Below are positions 26,388 to 33,997 of a stretch of DNA of 64,000 bases, in pieces. Every line of letters begins with the position of its first letter. The first letter of the stretch is position 1. Both the position numbers and the translations under genes were made by a program. The DNA lies in NCBI RefSeq assembly GCF_000576635.1, contig NZ_AVFL01000010.1, positions 170,769 through 234,768 of the forward strand. The letters are read 5' to 3'. Source of the DNA: Skermanella stibiiresistens SB22 (GTDB lineage: Bacteria; Pseudomonadota; Alphaproteobacteria; Azospirillales; Azospirillaceae). The notes under the pieces were generated by a model. That model searched no databases, was not told the DNA's origin, and worked only from the letters and a program-made list of their open reading frames with translations.

Positions 26388-27632
26388 ATGATCGAGATGA
26401 CCAAGGATCCAACCATTGGCACGCGGTGCGGCGATGCCGACCTATCCCGTCGAGCCTACCTGAAAGGCGCCGTAGGCCTGGCGGCGGTGGGTGCGGCCGC
26501 CCTGCTTCCCGGTGGGACCAGGGCGGCGGAGAGCGCGATCCCGGCCGGCACCACCCCATCGGCCAAACCGCGTTTCGCCTATGTCGGGTGCAGGACGACC
26601 AAGGAACGCAACGCGCGCGGAGAAGGCATCGGCGTTTATCAGGTCGACGCCAGCACCGGCGCCTGGGCACCGGTGCAGCTTCTGAAGGATCTGGTCAATC
26701 CCTCGTTCCTGGCGTTCGATCCGACCCAAAGGTTTCTCTACACGGTCCACGGCGACCAGGGCGAGGTCAGTTCGTTCGCCATCAACGACCGGACCGGCGA
26801 ACTGACCCTGCTCAACACGGCGTCGTCCGGCGGCAAGAACCCCGTCCATCTCACCACCGACCCCAGCGGACGGTTCCTGATCGTGGCGAACTACGCGACC
26901 GGTGGTGTCGCCACGCTGGCGATCGGCGCCGATGGGAAACTGGGCGACATCGTCGACTTGGTGCCCCTGGCCGGCACTCCGGGTCCCCACAAGGTGGAGC
27001 AGGCGAGTTCCCACCCCCATCAGGTCGCCTATGATCCGACGCGTGATGTGCTCGCCGTGCCCGACAAGGGCCTGGACGCCGTCTTCACGTTCCGCCTGGA
27101 CGCGGAGAAGGGCAAGCTGGTCCCCGCCGGAGCGGGATCGGTCACCGCGCGCTCGACCTCCGGGCCCCGCCACATCGCTTTCGGTCCCAGCGGGACCCAC
27201 GCCTATGTGGTCAACGAACTGGACTCGACGGTCACGACCTACGCCTACGACGCCTCCGCCGCGTCCTTGAAGCCGCTGCAAATCCTCAGCACGCTGCCGG
27301 CGACCTTCACCGGCGAGAACAGGGCCGGCGGCATCGTGATGGCGCCGTCGGGCCGCTTTCTCCACGCCACGAATCGCGGCCACAATCACGTCGCCATCTT
27401 CGGGGTCGATCCCCGGACGGGCCTGCTCCAATCGGCCGGCTGGGAGCCGACGCGCGGTAAGATGCCGCGCTTCATCACGCTCGATCCGTCGGCGCGGTTC
27501 CTCTACGCCGCGAACGAGACGACCGACACCATCGTCGGATTCCAGGTGGACGCGGCGACCGGCGCGCTCACGGCCCTGGAGCCGGCGGTCCAGACCGGCA
27601 GTCCCGTCTGCGTCGTCTTCAAGACGGCGTGA
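26388..27632 (+). CDS. Tat-exported 6-phosphogluconolactonase-like beta-propeller
   Basis: 414 residues of the lactonase (YbhE/Pgl-type) seven-bladed propeller family. A twin-arginine signal is clear: LSRRAYLKGAVGLAAVGAAA followed by an AxA-type cleavage region. Repeated blade motifs such as FDPTQRFLYTVHGDQGEVSSF, TTDPSGRFLIVANYATGGV and ITLDPSARFLYAANETTD mark the propeller. Export makes a role in the cytoplasmic pentose-phosphate pathway unlikely; an extracytoplasmic lactonase or binding role is an inference. Start at 26388 or at 26397 is not decided by the ribosome site. Confidence 0.88.
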   Translation: MIEMTKDPTIGTRCGDADLSRRAYLKGAVGLAAVGAAALLPGGTRAAESAIPAGTTPSAKPRFAYVGCRTTKERNARGEGIGVYQVDASTGAWAPVQLLKDLVNPSFLAFDPTQRFLYTVHGDQGEVSSFAINDRTGELTLLNTASSGGKNPVHLTTDPSGRFLIVANYATGGVATLAIGADGKLGDIVDLVPLAGTPGPHKVEQASSHPHQVAYDPTRDVLAVPDKGLDAVFTFRLDAEKGKLVPAGAGSVTARSTSGPRHIAFGPSGTHAYVVNELDSTVTTYAYDASAASLKPLQILSTLPATFTGENRAGGIVMAPSGRFLHATNRGHNHVAIFGVDPRTGLLQSAGWEPTRGKMPRFITLDPSARFLYAANETTDTIVGFQVDAATGALTALEPAVQTGSPVCVVFKTA

Positions 27633-27646
27633 GGTGAGCGCCGGAC

Positions 27647-27682
27647 CGGAGGATGGCGGCGGTCAGCCGCCGCCATCCTCCG
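27647..27682. terminator. 16-bp hairpin between convergent genes
   Basis: Perfect 16-base inverted repeat with a four-base loop (arms 27647-27662 and 27667-27682). It covers the last codons and stop of the minus-strand gene and lies 15 bases after the lactonase stop. No T-run follows on either strand, so termination is likely but not proved. Confidence 0.55.
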
Positions 27683-27968
27683 CCGACAGCTTGCCGACCG
27701 CACCGTCGACCAGGGCCGACAGACGGTCGATCTCGCGGCGCAGTTCCTCGATGCGCTCACGGACAGCCGTGATGTCCCCTTCCCCTCCGATGCCTCCCCC
27801 AATATCCGCGCCAGAGGGCGGCATCGGGGTCTCCGGCGGGGCGCCGGCCGCCGTTCCCGGCCGCCACGACGAAACGCCGCTGTCGTCCGCCGACGGCACC
27901 TTGGGCGGAACCGCCTCGGTCCGGCCCGTGGCGCCGCCGCCCTGATCCACATCATCGCTGGTCATCAT
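27663..27968 (-). CDS. Acidic coiled-coil small protein, unknown
   Basis: 101 residues. The first 65 are Gly/Pro/Asp-rich and probably disordered; the end is a short heptad helix (VRERIEELRREIDRLSALVD). GGAAGGGA precedes the ATG pair. The frame stays open further upstream, but that extension has no ribosome site and odd composition, so I start at 27968. No family recognised. Confidence 0.6.
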   Translation of the reverse strand: MMTSDDVDQGGGATGRTEAVPPKVPSADDSGVSSWRPGTAAGAPPETPMPPSGADIGGGIGGEGDITAVRERIEELRREIDRLSALVDGAVGKLSAEDGGG

Positions 27969-28310
27969 CAATTCCCTTCCGCCTTGTGCAGGCACCTCCG
28001 CACGCAAGCCAACAAATCCCATCCGGGACCGTGCGGTCCACCGAATCCCGAAGCGCTGGAAACACGATGCGAAAGCTGAAAGTTGCCGCTTGATTTCCGG
28101 TGAACCGCGTGCGTTCCCCGTTGGATATACGCGGTTTCCACCCCAAAAGAGGGGTTTTGGTGATGCAGCGTTGTGACATCTCCGCCCCAATGGACAGGAG
28201 GCGCGGGAAAGCGCTGGACAGACGCCCTTCTTCACTACCTCTTAGTGATCGTGGCTTATAGACGCCCGACGTTTTCCAAGATCCGAAACCAGTGACTATC
28301 GAGGAGCACC
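27969..28310. other. Upstream region of the HU gene
   Basis: 342 bases. An 8-base inverted repeat AACCGCGT/ACGCGGTT (28103-28110, 28129-28136) with an 18-base spacer may be an operator. A TATAGA hexamer at 28257 could be a -10 for HU, but no -35 fits at normal spacing. Nothing coding is convincing. Confidence 0.4.
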
Positions 28311-28586
28311 ATGAATCGAGCCGAACTCGTGGCCGCCGTGGCCGACCAGACGGGGCAGACGAAAGCGGATGCCGGCAAAGCGGTGGATGCCGCCTTCACT
28401 GTCATCACGCAGGCTTTGGCGTCCGGTGACGAGGTCAAGGTTCCAAACTTCGGCAGCTTCAGCGTAGCCGAGCGGGCCGCCCGTGAGGGCCGCAATCCGC
28501 AGAGCGGCGAGAAGATCACCATCGCAGCTTCGAAGCAGGCGAAGTTTTCGGCGGCCAAAGGCCTGAAAGACACTCTGAACGGCTGA
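28311..28586 (+). CDS. hup: HU-family nucleoid DNA-binding protein
   Basis: 91 residues, the normal HU length. MNRAELVAAVADQTG, DEVKVPNFGSFSVAERAAR and GRNPQSGEKITI are the family signatures, with the Pro of the DNA-bending arm in RNPQSGE. It compacts and bends DNA as a dimer. A strong GAGGAG ribosome site precedes the ATG. It is monocistronic with a strong terminator about 170 bases downstream. Confidence 0.96.
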   Translation: MNRAELVAAVADQTGQTKADAGKAVDAAFTVITQALASGDEVKVPNFGSFSVAERAAREGRNPQSGEKITIAASKQAKFSAAKGLKDTLNG

Positions 28587-28958
28587 TCCCCAGGAGAAGC
28601 CGGCGGATTTTCCATTCGCGCCACGGGGCTTCGTCCTCGTGGCGCTGGCGTCGGAAAGGCGCTGAACCCCAGCGTCCCTCCATCTTTCCGCTTTTTCCTG
28701 CGTTCCGGGACGCCTTCTCCCAAACGACGGAAGGCGGGTCAGAAAGCCGCGGACAAACGCCCCGGAAGCGAACGCTTCCGGGGCGTTTTTCTTTGTCCAT
28801 TGGAGAAGGCGACTGGCACCACCCTCCGTCGGATCAAGAGGACGCCATGTCTCTCCCATGGGATAAATCTAAATTACACCTTCGGACCGCGAGATGAATA
28901 CCGACAGGGGCTGTTGTGGTTGTCACTAGTCTGGACAATCAAAAGAGGTTCGCGTCCC
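28587..28958. other. HU 3' region and next leader
   Basis: 372 bases: HU trailer, the terminator at 28755-28790, and then a leader for the small membrane peptide. An antisense frame at 28516-28800 is open but has unlikely composition. Confidence 0.5.
28755..28790 (+). terminator. Rho-independent terminator of HU
   Basis: Arms of 16 bases (28755-28770 and 28773-28788) pair perfectly around AA, and the right arm runs into TTTTT-CTTT. The closing pairs must open to form a loop, still leaving about 14 pairs. Confidence 0.9.
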
Positions 28959-29186
28959 ATGACGAACACAGACGACACCTCGACCGGGCGTGCCGACCCC
29001 GAGAAGATCGGTGTCTATTCCACCAGTTCCGACACGGCCGCGCCGAGCAAGATGTCGACGGCCAGCACCATGGCGGGCGACGCGAATCGGAGGGCGAGCG
29101 CCTCCACCGCGGCCTCCCCGGCCAAATGGATCATCCCCGCCGTGGTGGTGGTCCTGATCATCGTGGCCTTGCTCTACTTGTTCTGA
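28959..29186 (+). CDS. Tail-anchored small membrane protein
   Basis: 75 residues. The first 50 are Ser/Thr/Ala/Asp-rich and likely disordered; the last 22 form one membrane helix (KWIIPAVVVVLIIVALLYLF) that ends the protein. This is a tail-anchor layout. AGAGG lies upstream of the ATG. It sits 13 bases before the first DUF2382 gene and is probably co-transcribed with it. Confidence 0.75.
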   Translation: MTNTDDTSTGRADPEKIGVYSTSSDTAAPSKMSTASTMAGDANRRASASTAASPAKWIIPAVVVVLIIVALLYLF

Positions 29187-29199
29187 CCGGCCGTAACCC

Positions 29200-29625
29200 A
29201 TGGCTGACCAACCGGACGAGTCGACGCGTCCCCGCGTGAGCGGGGATCAAGCCATCCCGGTCATCGAGGAGGAATTGACTGTCGGTATCCGCGAGGTCGA
29301 AACCGGCCGCGTCAGGATCAGGACCGTCACCCACGAGACCGAGCGGGTGATCGACCAAGCCTTGGCGTCCTTGGACGTCGATGTCGAGAGGATACCGATC
29401 GGCCGCGAAATCCAAGTGGCTCCCGAGGTCCGCGACGATGGCGAGACCATGGTCATCCCCGTCGTGGAGGAACGCTTGGTGGTCGAAAAACGGCTGTTTC
29501 TCCGTGAGGAGATCCATGTGCGTCGGCGCCGGACCGAAACCCGCTTCCAACAAACCGTGACGCTCCGATCCCAGGACGTCGTCGTCGAACGCGATGACGA
29601 CGCCGCTTCGGAGCGTTCCGACTGA
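29200..29625 (+). CDS. DUF2382 (YsnF/AvaK-type) stress protein
   Basis: 141 residues covering one DUF2382 domain: IPVIEEELTVGIREVETGRV, a middle Val/Glu strand set, and VIPVVEERLVVEKRLFLREE. The domain is linked to stress proteins and PRC-barrel partners in other bacteria; no activity is established. It is highly charged and lacks a signal or membrane helix. Its paralogue follows 36 bases downstream. Confidence 0.85.
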   Translation: MADQPDESTRPRVSGDQAIPVIEEELTVGIREVETGRVRIRTVTHETERVIDQALASLDVDVERIPIGREIQVAPEVRDDGETMVIPVVEERLVVEKRLFLREEIHVRRRRTETRFQQTVTLRSQDVVVERDDDAASERSD

Positions 29626-29661
29626 TCGATCCAGTTCCCCAAGGGAAGGAAATCCACCATC

Positions 29662-30669
29662 ATGACCAAGACCGTCGTCGCCCTTTATGACAGCGCCACC
29701 GATGCCGAAACCGTCAGCGCCGAACTCTCGACCGCTGGCTTCACCGATACCGAGATCGTCGATCACGCCTCGCTCGGCTCCACCAGCGGTTCGTTCTCGG
29801 ACACTTCCGTGACCGACGCGTCCCTGACGACCGGTACCGCAGGCGGTATCCTGGGTTCCCCTCTTGGCGCCGAGTCATCGGTCGGAATGGCGCCCGCCGC
29901 GTCCGGCGCGGTATCCGACGGAATCCTGGGGCGTCTGCGCCGCTCCGGCGTTCCCGAGGACGAGTCCCATGTCTACGCCGAAGGCGTCCGCCGCGGCGGC
30001 GCGCTGGTGATCGCCCGCTTGGCTGACGACAACGTCGATCGTGGGCTGGAGATCATGAGCAATCACCGTCCGGTCGATATCGATGAGCGTGGCTCCAGCT
30101 GGCGCTCCGAGGGTTGGTCCAGCTATGACGAGAGTGCTGGCCCCTATGGAGGCACCGGGCTGACCGACGCGGCGACATCCATGCGCGGCGTCAACACGGC
30201 GTCCACCGCCTCGACGACATCCACCGCGTCGACCGGCTTGACCGGTGACCGGATTCATGGCGACGAGGAGACCGTGATCCCGATCGTGGAGGAGCAGATC
30301 GCGGTCGGCAAGCGCGAGGTCGAGGGCGGCACGGTGCGGGTCCGCAGCTATGTCGTTGAAACCCCGGTCGAAGAGAGCGTCAGGCTGCGTGACGAATCCG
30401 TGCATGTCGAGCGTCGCAAGGTCGACCTACCGGTGGACGCCGCCACCGACGCGTTCCGCGAACGGACCATCGACATGAGGGAAACCTCGGAGGAGGCCGT
30501 CGTTTCCAAGACGGCTCGCGTCACCGAAGAGGTCGTGATCAGCAAGGACGTCAACGAGCGGATCGAGCAGGTATCCGATACGGTGCGCCGCACCGAGGTC
30601 GACATCGACAGGGCGGCGGATACCAACCGCACCCTGAAGACCGGCGTCGACCGCGATCGGGACATCTGA
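29662..30669 (+). CDS. YflT-like N-domain plus DUF2382 protein
   Basis: 335 residues. The N-terminal about 130 residues resemble the general-stress YflT/GSP17M domain (VVALYDSATDAETVSAELST, then YAEGVRRGGALVIARL). A Ser/Thr/Ala linker near residue 180 (TASTASTTSTASTGL) leads to a DUF2382 domain (VIPIVEEQIAVGKREVEGGT) and a charged helical tail. GGGAAGGAAA precedes the ATG. A hairpin terminator follows, so the unit 28959-30669 is a stress-type operon by content. Confidence 0.83.
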   Translation: MTKTVVALYDSATDAETVSAELSTAGFTDTEIVDHASLGSTSGSFSDTSVTDASLTTGTAGGILGSPLGAESSVGMAPAASGAVSDGILGRLRRSGVPEDESHVYAEGVRRGGALVIARLADDNVDRGLEIMSNHRPVDIDERGSSWRSEGWSSYDESAGPYGGTGLTDAATSMRGVNTASTASTTSTASTGLTGDRIHGDEETVIPIVEEQIAVGKREVEGGTVRVRSYVVETPVEESVRLRDESVHVERRKVDLPVDAATDAFRERTIDMRETSEEAVVSKTARVTEEVVISKDVNERIEQVSDTVRRTEVDIDRAADTNRTLKTGVDRDRDI

Positions 30670-30710
30670 ACCCGGTCGCTCGACTGAGCACTGGTCCGAA
30701 ACCGGCAATC

Positions 30711-30742
30711 CCCGGCGGCGCTTCTGGCGCCGCCGGTTTTTC
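30711..30742 (+). terminator. Rho-independent terminator
   Basis: CCGGCGGCG (30712-30720), seven-base loop, CGCCGCCGG (30728-30736), then TTTTT. Ends the DUF2382 operon. Confidence 0.9.
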
Positions 30743-30776
30743 CTTGAGCACGATCGAGATGAAAGGTCTGTCCGAC

Positions 30777-31652
30777 ATGCCTTTCCGAAGCGCATGGCGT
30801 GTCCTGGTCGCCGCCTTCAATGGGTGGCTGGAGGATCGCGCCGCCAGCATGGGGGCGGCCATAGCCTTCTACACCCTGTTCTCCATGGCGCCGATGCTCC
30901 TGCTGATCATCGCGGTCGCGGGTCTGGTGTTCGGCCCGGACGCCGCCTGCGGCGCTCTGATGGGGCAGTTGGAAGGCATGATGGGTCGCGAGGGCGCCGC
31001 GGCGCTGCAGGCGATGATCGCCAGCGCCGGCCAACCGGTGTCCGGGGTCATCGCCACCGTGGTCGCCGTGGTCACCCTGATCGTCGGCGCCACCACCGTG
31101 TTCGCCGAGTTGCAGTCCTCCTTGAACGTGATCTGGAAGGCGGAGCCTCCGCCGGGCTCCAGCGTCGTCGGTTTGGTCAAGGTCCGGTTGCTGAGCCTAT
31201 CGCTGATTGGCGCGATCGGCTTCCTGCTGCTGGTGTCGCTGGTCGTCAGCGCGGGGCTGACCGCCCTCAGCGATTTTCTCGCCGGCATCATGCCGGGGCT
31301 CGATATCGTCATGCAGGTCCTGAACTTGGTCATTTCGCTGGCGGTGGTGACCTCGCTGTTCGCGATGATCTACAAGTTGCTGCCCGACGCCCGGATCCCC
31401 TGGCGCGATGTCTGGTTCGGCTCGTTCATCACGGCCGTCATGTTCTCCATCGGCAAGCTTCTCATCAGCCTGTATCTCGGTGGCAGCAACATCGCGTCCG
31501 CCTATGGCGCCGCCGGCGCCCTGGTGATCGTGCTGATGTGGGTTTACTACTCGGCGCAGATCTTCCTGTTCGGCGCGGAGATCACCTGGGCCTTCTCGCT
31601 GACCCACGGCAGCCGGGCCCGCCGGCACGCCCAGCGGGTTCCCGCGCGCTGA
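30777..31652 (+). CDS. YihY/BrkB-family integral membrane protein
   Basis: 291 residues from ATG 30777, with about six membrane helices. WLEDRAASMGAAIAFYTLFS, a central FAELQSSLNVIW and IASAYGAAGALVIVLMWVYY are family hallmarks. The family is often mislabelled ribonuclease BN; its transport or other role is unsettled. AAAGG lies 10 bases before the chosen ATG; an earlier ATG at 30759 is possible but sits closer to the terminator and lacks a ribosome site. Confidence 0.88.
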   Translation: MPFRSAWRVLVAAFNGWLEDRAASMGAAIAFYTLFSMAPMLLLIIAVAGLVFGPDAACGALMGQLEGMMGREGAAALQAMIASAGQPVSGVIATVVAVVTLIVGATTVFAELQSSLNVIWKAEPPPGSSVVGLVKVRLLSLSLIGAIGFLLLVSLVVSAGLTALSDFLAGIMPGLDIVMQVLNLVISLAVVTSLFAMIYKLLPDARIPWRDVWFGSFITAVMFSIGKLLISLYLGGSNIASAYGAAGALVIVLMWVYYSAQIFLFGAEITWAFSLTHGSRARRHAQRVPAR

Positions 31653-31689
31653 GCCTTGCGGTTTCCGCGCCCGCGGCGCACAAAGCCCC

Positions 31690-31830
31690 ATGCTGTTCAA
31701 GACCCTGCTGATCCTGACCGTCCTCGCGGTCCTCTTCCCCGCCGTTCGGAGACGATTCACCCGGATCGGCTGGTGCGCCTACGGGGCGTTCGTGCTGTTC
31801 CTCCTGGTCTCGACGATTTCCCATGGGTGA
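31690..31830 (+). CDS. 46-residue two-helix membrane peptide
   Basis: MLFKTLLILTVLAVLFPAVR, a short basic turn (RRFTRIG), then YGAFVLFLLVSTIS. Two membrane helices are predicted. It follows the YihY-like gene by 37 bases on the same strand. Codon use matches the genome, but no clear ribosome site is seen. Confidence 0.6.
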   Translation: MLFKTLLILTVLAVLFPAVRRRFTRIGWCAYGAFVLFLLVSTISHG

Positions 31831-31848
31831 CTGACGGGCCGCTCCGCC

Positions 31849-33765
31849 TCACAGGGCGGCGAGACAAAGGTCCACGTCGGCGGGATCGATTCGGAAATTC
31901 CAGTTGTATTCCAGGGTGGGCCGCAAGGCCTGGGTGAGGACGCCCGGTATGGCCTTGTGCCGCTGCCCCATCAAACCTGTCAGGTGACGGTAGAACTCCG
32001 GAAGGTGGTGAGCCGGGTGCAGTTCGATCAGCAGCGCGCCTCGCGGCGCGAACAGCATGTTGGTGAAACCGGCGCCATGGACGCCGATGACGATCTCGGC
32101 GCCACCGAACAGTGACACCTGCTCGTCGAACGACAGATCCTCCAGCCGCACCGTCTCGAATCCATGGCGTGCCACCACCGCGCGGACGGCGGCCTCGTTG
32201 TCGCAGCGCCGGAACAACGAGCCCTCGCGCGAGACGAAGATGCGGCGCGCCTTGGATGCTCCTCCCCCGACGCCCGCCAGCAGCTGGTCCCGGACCCATC
32301 CGGCGGCGGCCCGACCGACCGAGGGTCGCATCCAATCCATCTGACCATCGACGCGCCGCGGGCGCGCAACCAGCCCCGGAACCGTGAGCCGGCGGAACCG
32401 GGTCAGGCTGGCGGGGTCCGACACGATCAGACGGGACTGCTCGACGCCCATCAGGTCCAGCGTCCTCGTCTGGAAGACCGTTAAAGCGGAGTTCACCAGC
32501 AAGGGGCCGTCGAGCCCCTCGATCGCCGCCAGCCGGGGCAGCGTGTCGAGCAGCCAATGATAGTAGTTGGTGGTGCCGCCGAGGAACACCACGGCGTCGT
32601 CCATCCGGCGGCGCTCGAGGTCGTCGCGGACGAGCACGTTCCCCTCGCCATCCGCCGAGACGACGAAGTTGTCCCGGCCCAGCGGCGGCGTGAACACGAG
32701 GTCGAGCGCGAGTCCGTCGCCATCGATCAAGTGCCACTGATCGGCGCATAGATCGACCTCGTCCAATTCCACCGTACCGGTCCCAGCTCCACCGTTCTCG
32801 GCCACGATCCGCCCAGACAGTGGAAACAGCCGCCGGATAGCCTCGCCGACCGCGGGTGTCCGCGTCGCCAGCCGGACCCGAGCGGCGGCATCGGCGTGAC
32901 CCGTCGCCGCCAGGCGGCGCCACCGCTCCAGCGCCTCGATCCGGCGGCCACCGTCATCGAGCGCGCCCGCCAGATTGGACAGGACGCCGGGATCATCGGG
33001 GGCGAGCGCCTCCGCCTCCAGCAAGGCATCGACCGCTTCGCCGAACCGCCGTCGCCTCGCCGCCACGGTGCCGAGAACCGTCCAAGCGTGGACGACCTCG
33101 GCGCCGCGTTCGAGCAGTCCCCTCGCGATCGTCGTGGCCTCGTCACCAAAGCCGCGCGTCGCCAGCACGCCCGCCAAGACCGCTTCCGACGCGTCTCGCC
33201 GCCGCGACTGGCCGCCTTCCTTCCCCCTGTCCCCCTTCGCCAAGGCACGGCGCAGCAGGGTCTCGGCGCGCTCCAGGCTGCCCAGACGGGCGCAGGCGAC
33301 GCCGAGGTTGTGGAGTGCTCCGGGGTCGTCCGGCGCCACCTCGATCACGCGCTCGAGCAGGGCGGCGGCGGTGGGCTCGTCGCCCTCCTCCAGCAGATCC
33401 GAGGCGATTTCGCCCAGGAGGGCCGCATCGTTGGGATGGTCACGCGCCAGTTCGGCCCGCAGGCGGCCCATCTCGGCGGTGTGCCCGATGTCACGCAAGG
33501 CTCGGGTCAGCATCAGGACGGCCCGGCCATCCCGGGGATCGGCGCGGCTGGCGATGGTGAAGGCGGTGGCGGCCGCGGCGCCGTCACCGCGCCGCATGAG
33601 GCAGAGACCATGGAGATACGCCATGGCCCCGTCGTCGGGTGCCAAGGAACGCCCCCGCTGGAGAAGCGTGTCGGCCGCATCGAGATCGCCCGCCAGAAGG
33701 CGCTCGCGGGCGCGCTCGAACAAGGGCTTCGAGCCCAAGCCAGCCAGATCCCTCATCTCATCCAT
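31849..33765 (-). CDS. TPR-GT61 glycosyltransferase
   Basis: 638 residues. Residues about 1-280 contain roughly six tetratricopeptide-like repeats (for example LLERVIEVAPDDPGALHNLG). Residues about 350-620 are a DUF563/GT61 domain: FLGGTTNYYHWLLDTLPRLA, RRIFVSREG, and GVHGAGFTNMLFAP are diagnostic. GT61 enzymes transfer sugars such as xylose or GlcNAc; substrate unknown. TPRs may hold a protein acceptor. No signal peptide. Divergent from the multi-PAS kinase at 33998. Confidence 0.87.
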   Translation of the reverse strand: MDEMRDLAGLGSKPLFERARERLLAGDLDAADTLLQRGRSLAPDDGAMAYLHGLCLMRRGDGAAAATAFTIASRADPRDGRAVLMLTRALRDIGHTAEMGRLRAELARDHPNDAALLGEIASDLLEEGDEPTAAALLERVIEVAPDDPGALHNLGVACARLGSLERAETLLRRALAKGDRGKEGGQSRRRDASEAVLAGVLATRGFGDEATTIARGLLERGAEVVHAWTVLGTVAARRRRFGEAVDALLEAEALAPDDPGVLSNLAGALDDGGRRIEALERWRRLAATGHADAAARVRLATRTPAVGEAIRRLFPLSGRIVAENGGAGTGTVELDEVDLCADQWHLIDGDGLALDLVFTPPLGRDNFVVSADGEGNVLVRDDLERRRMDDAVVFLGGTTNYYHWLLDTLPRLAAIEGLDGPLLVNSALTVFQTRTLDLMGVEQSRLIVSDPASLTRFRRLTVPGLVARPRRVDGQMDWMRPSVGRAAAGWVRDQLLAGVGGGASKARRIFVSREGSLFRRCDNEAAVRAVVARHGFETVRLEDLSFDEQVSLFGGAEIVIGVHGAGFTNMLFAPRGALLIELHPAHHLPEFYRHLTGLMGQRHKAIPGVLTQALRPTLEYNWNFRIDPADVDLCLAAL

Positions 33766-33875
33766 CGGTTTCCCGCCACCCGTACTCCCATCCTCGATAC
33801 CCCTCCACGATACCCCATGACACTACGACGCGCGCCGGCGCGCTGCGACCGATTTGAAGCGACGGCACGTCCGAA

Positions 33876-33903
33876 TTGACGAAAGGGAGAAGCTTTCTAT
33901 ACA
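33876..33903 (+). promoter_or_regulatory. Candidate sigma-70 promoter for hybrid kinase
   Basis: TTGACG, 16 bases, TATACA. Transcription would start near 33910, leaving about 88 bases of leader if the kinase begins at 33998. Confidence 0.55.
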
Positions 33904-33997
33904 TCGGAGGGGTCCGCGCCATGGCATGACCCTTTTGGAGTGCGCGCGTCGGCTCGACGCTCCGCGTCGATCGAACCGGGAAAGACCAGACGCACCG

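Noticed and set aside
28516..28800. Antisense frame over hup and its trailer
   Set aside because: No ribosome site, runs through the hup terminator, and amino-acid composition is unlikely.
28959..30669. EcfG (GGAAC-N16/17-CGTT) promoter for the stress cluster
   Set aside because: No match was found in the leaders by eye; a GGAAAC near 28059 has no proper -10.
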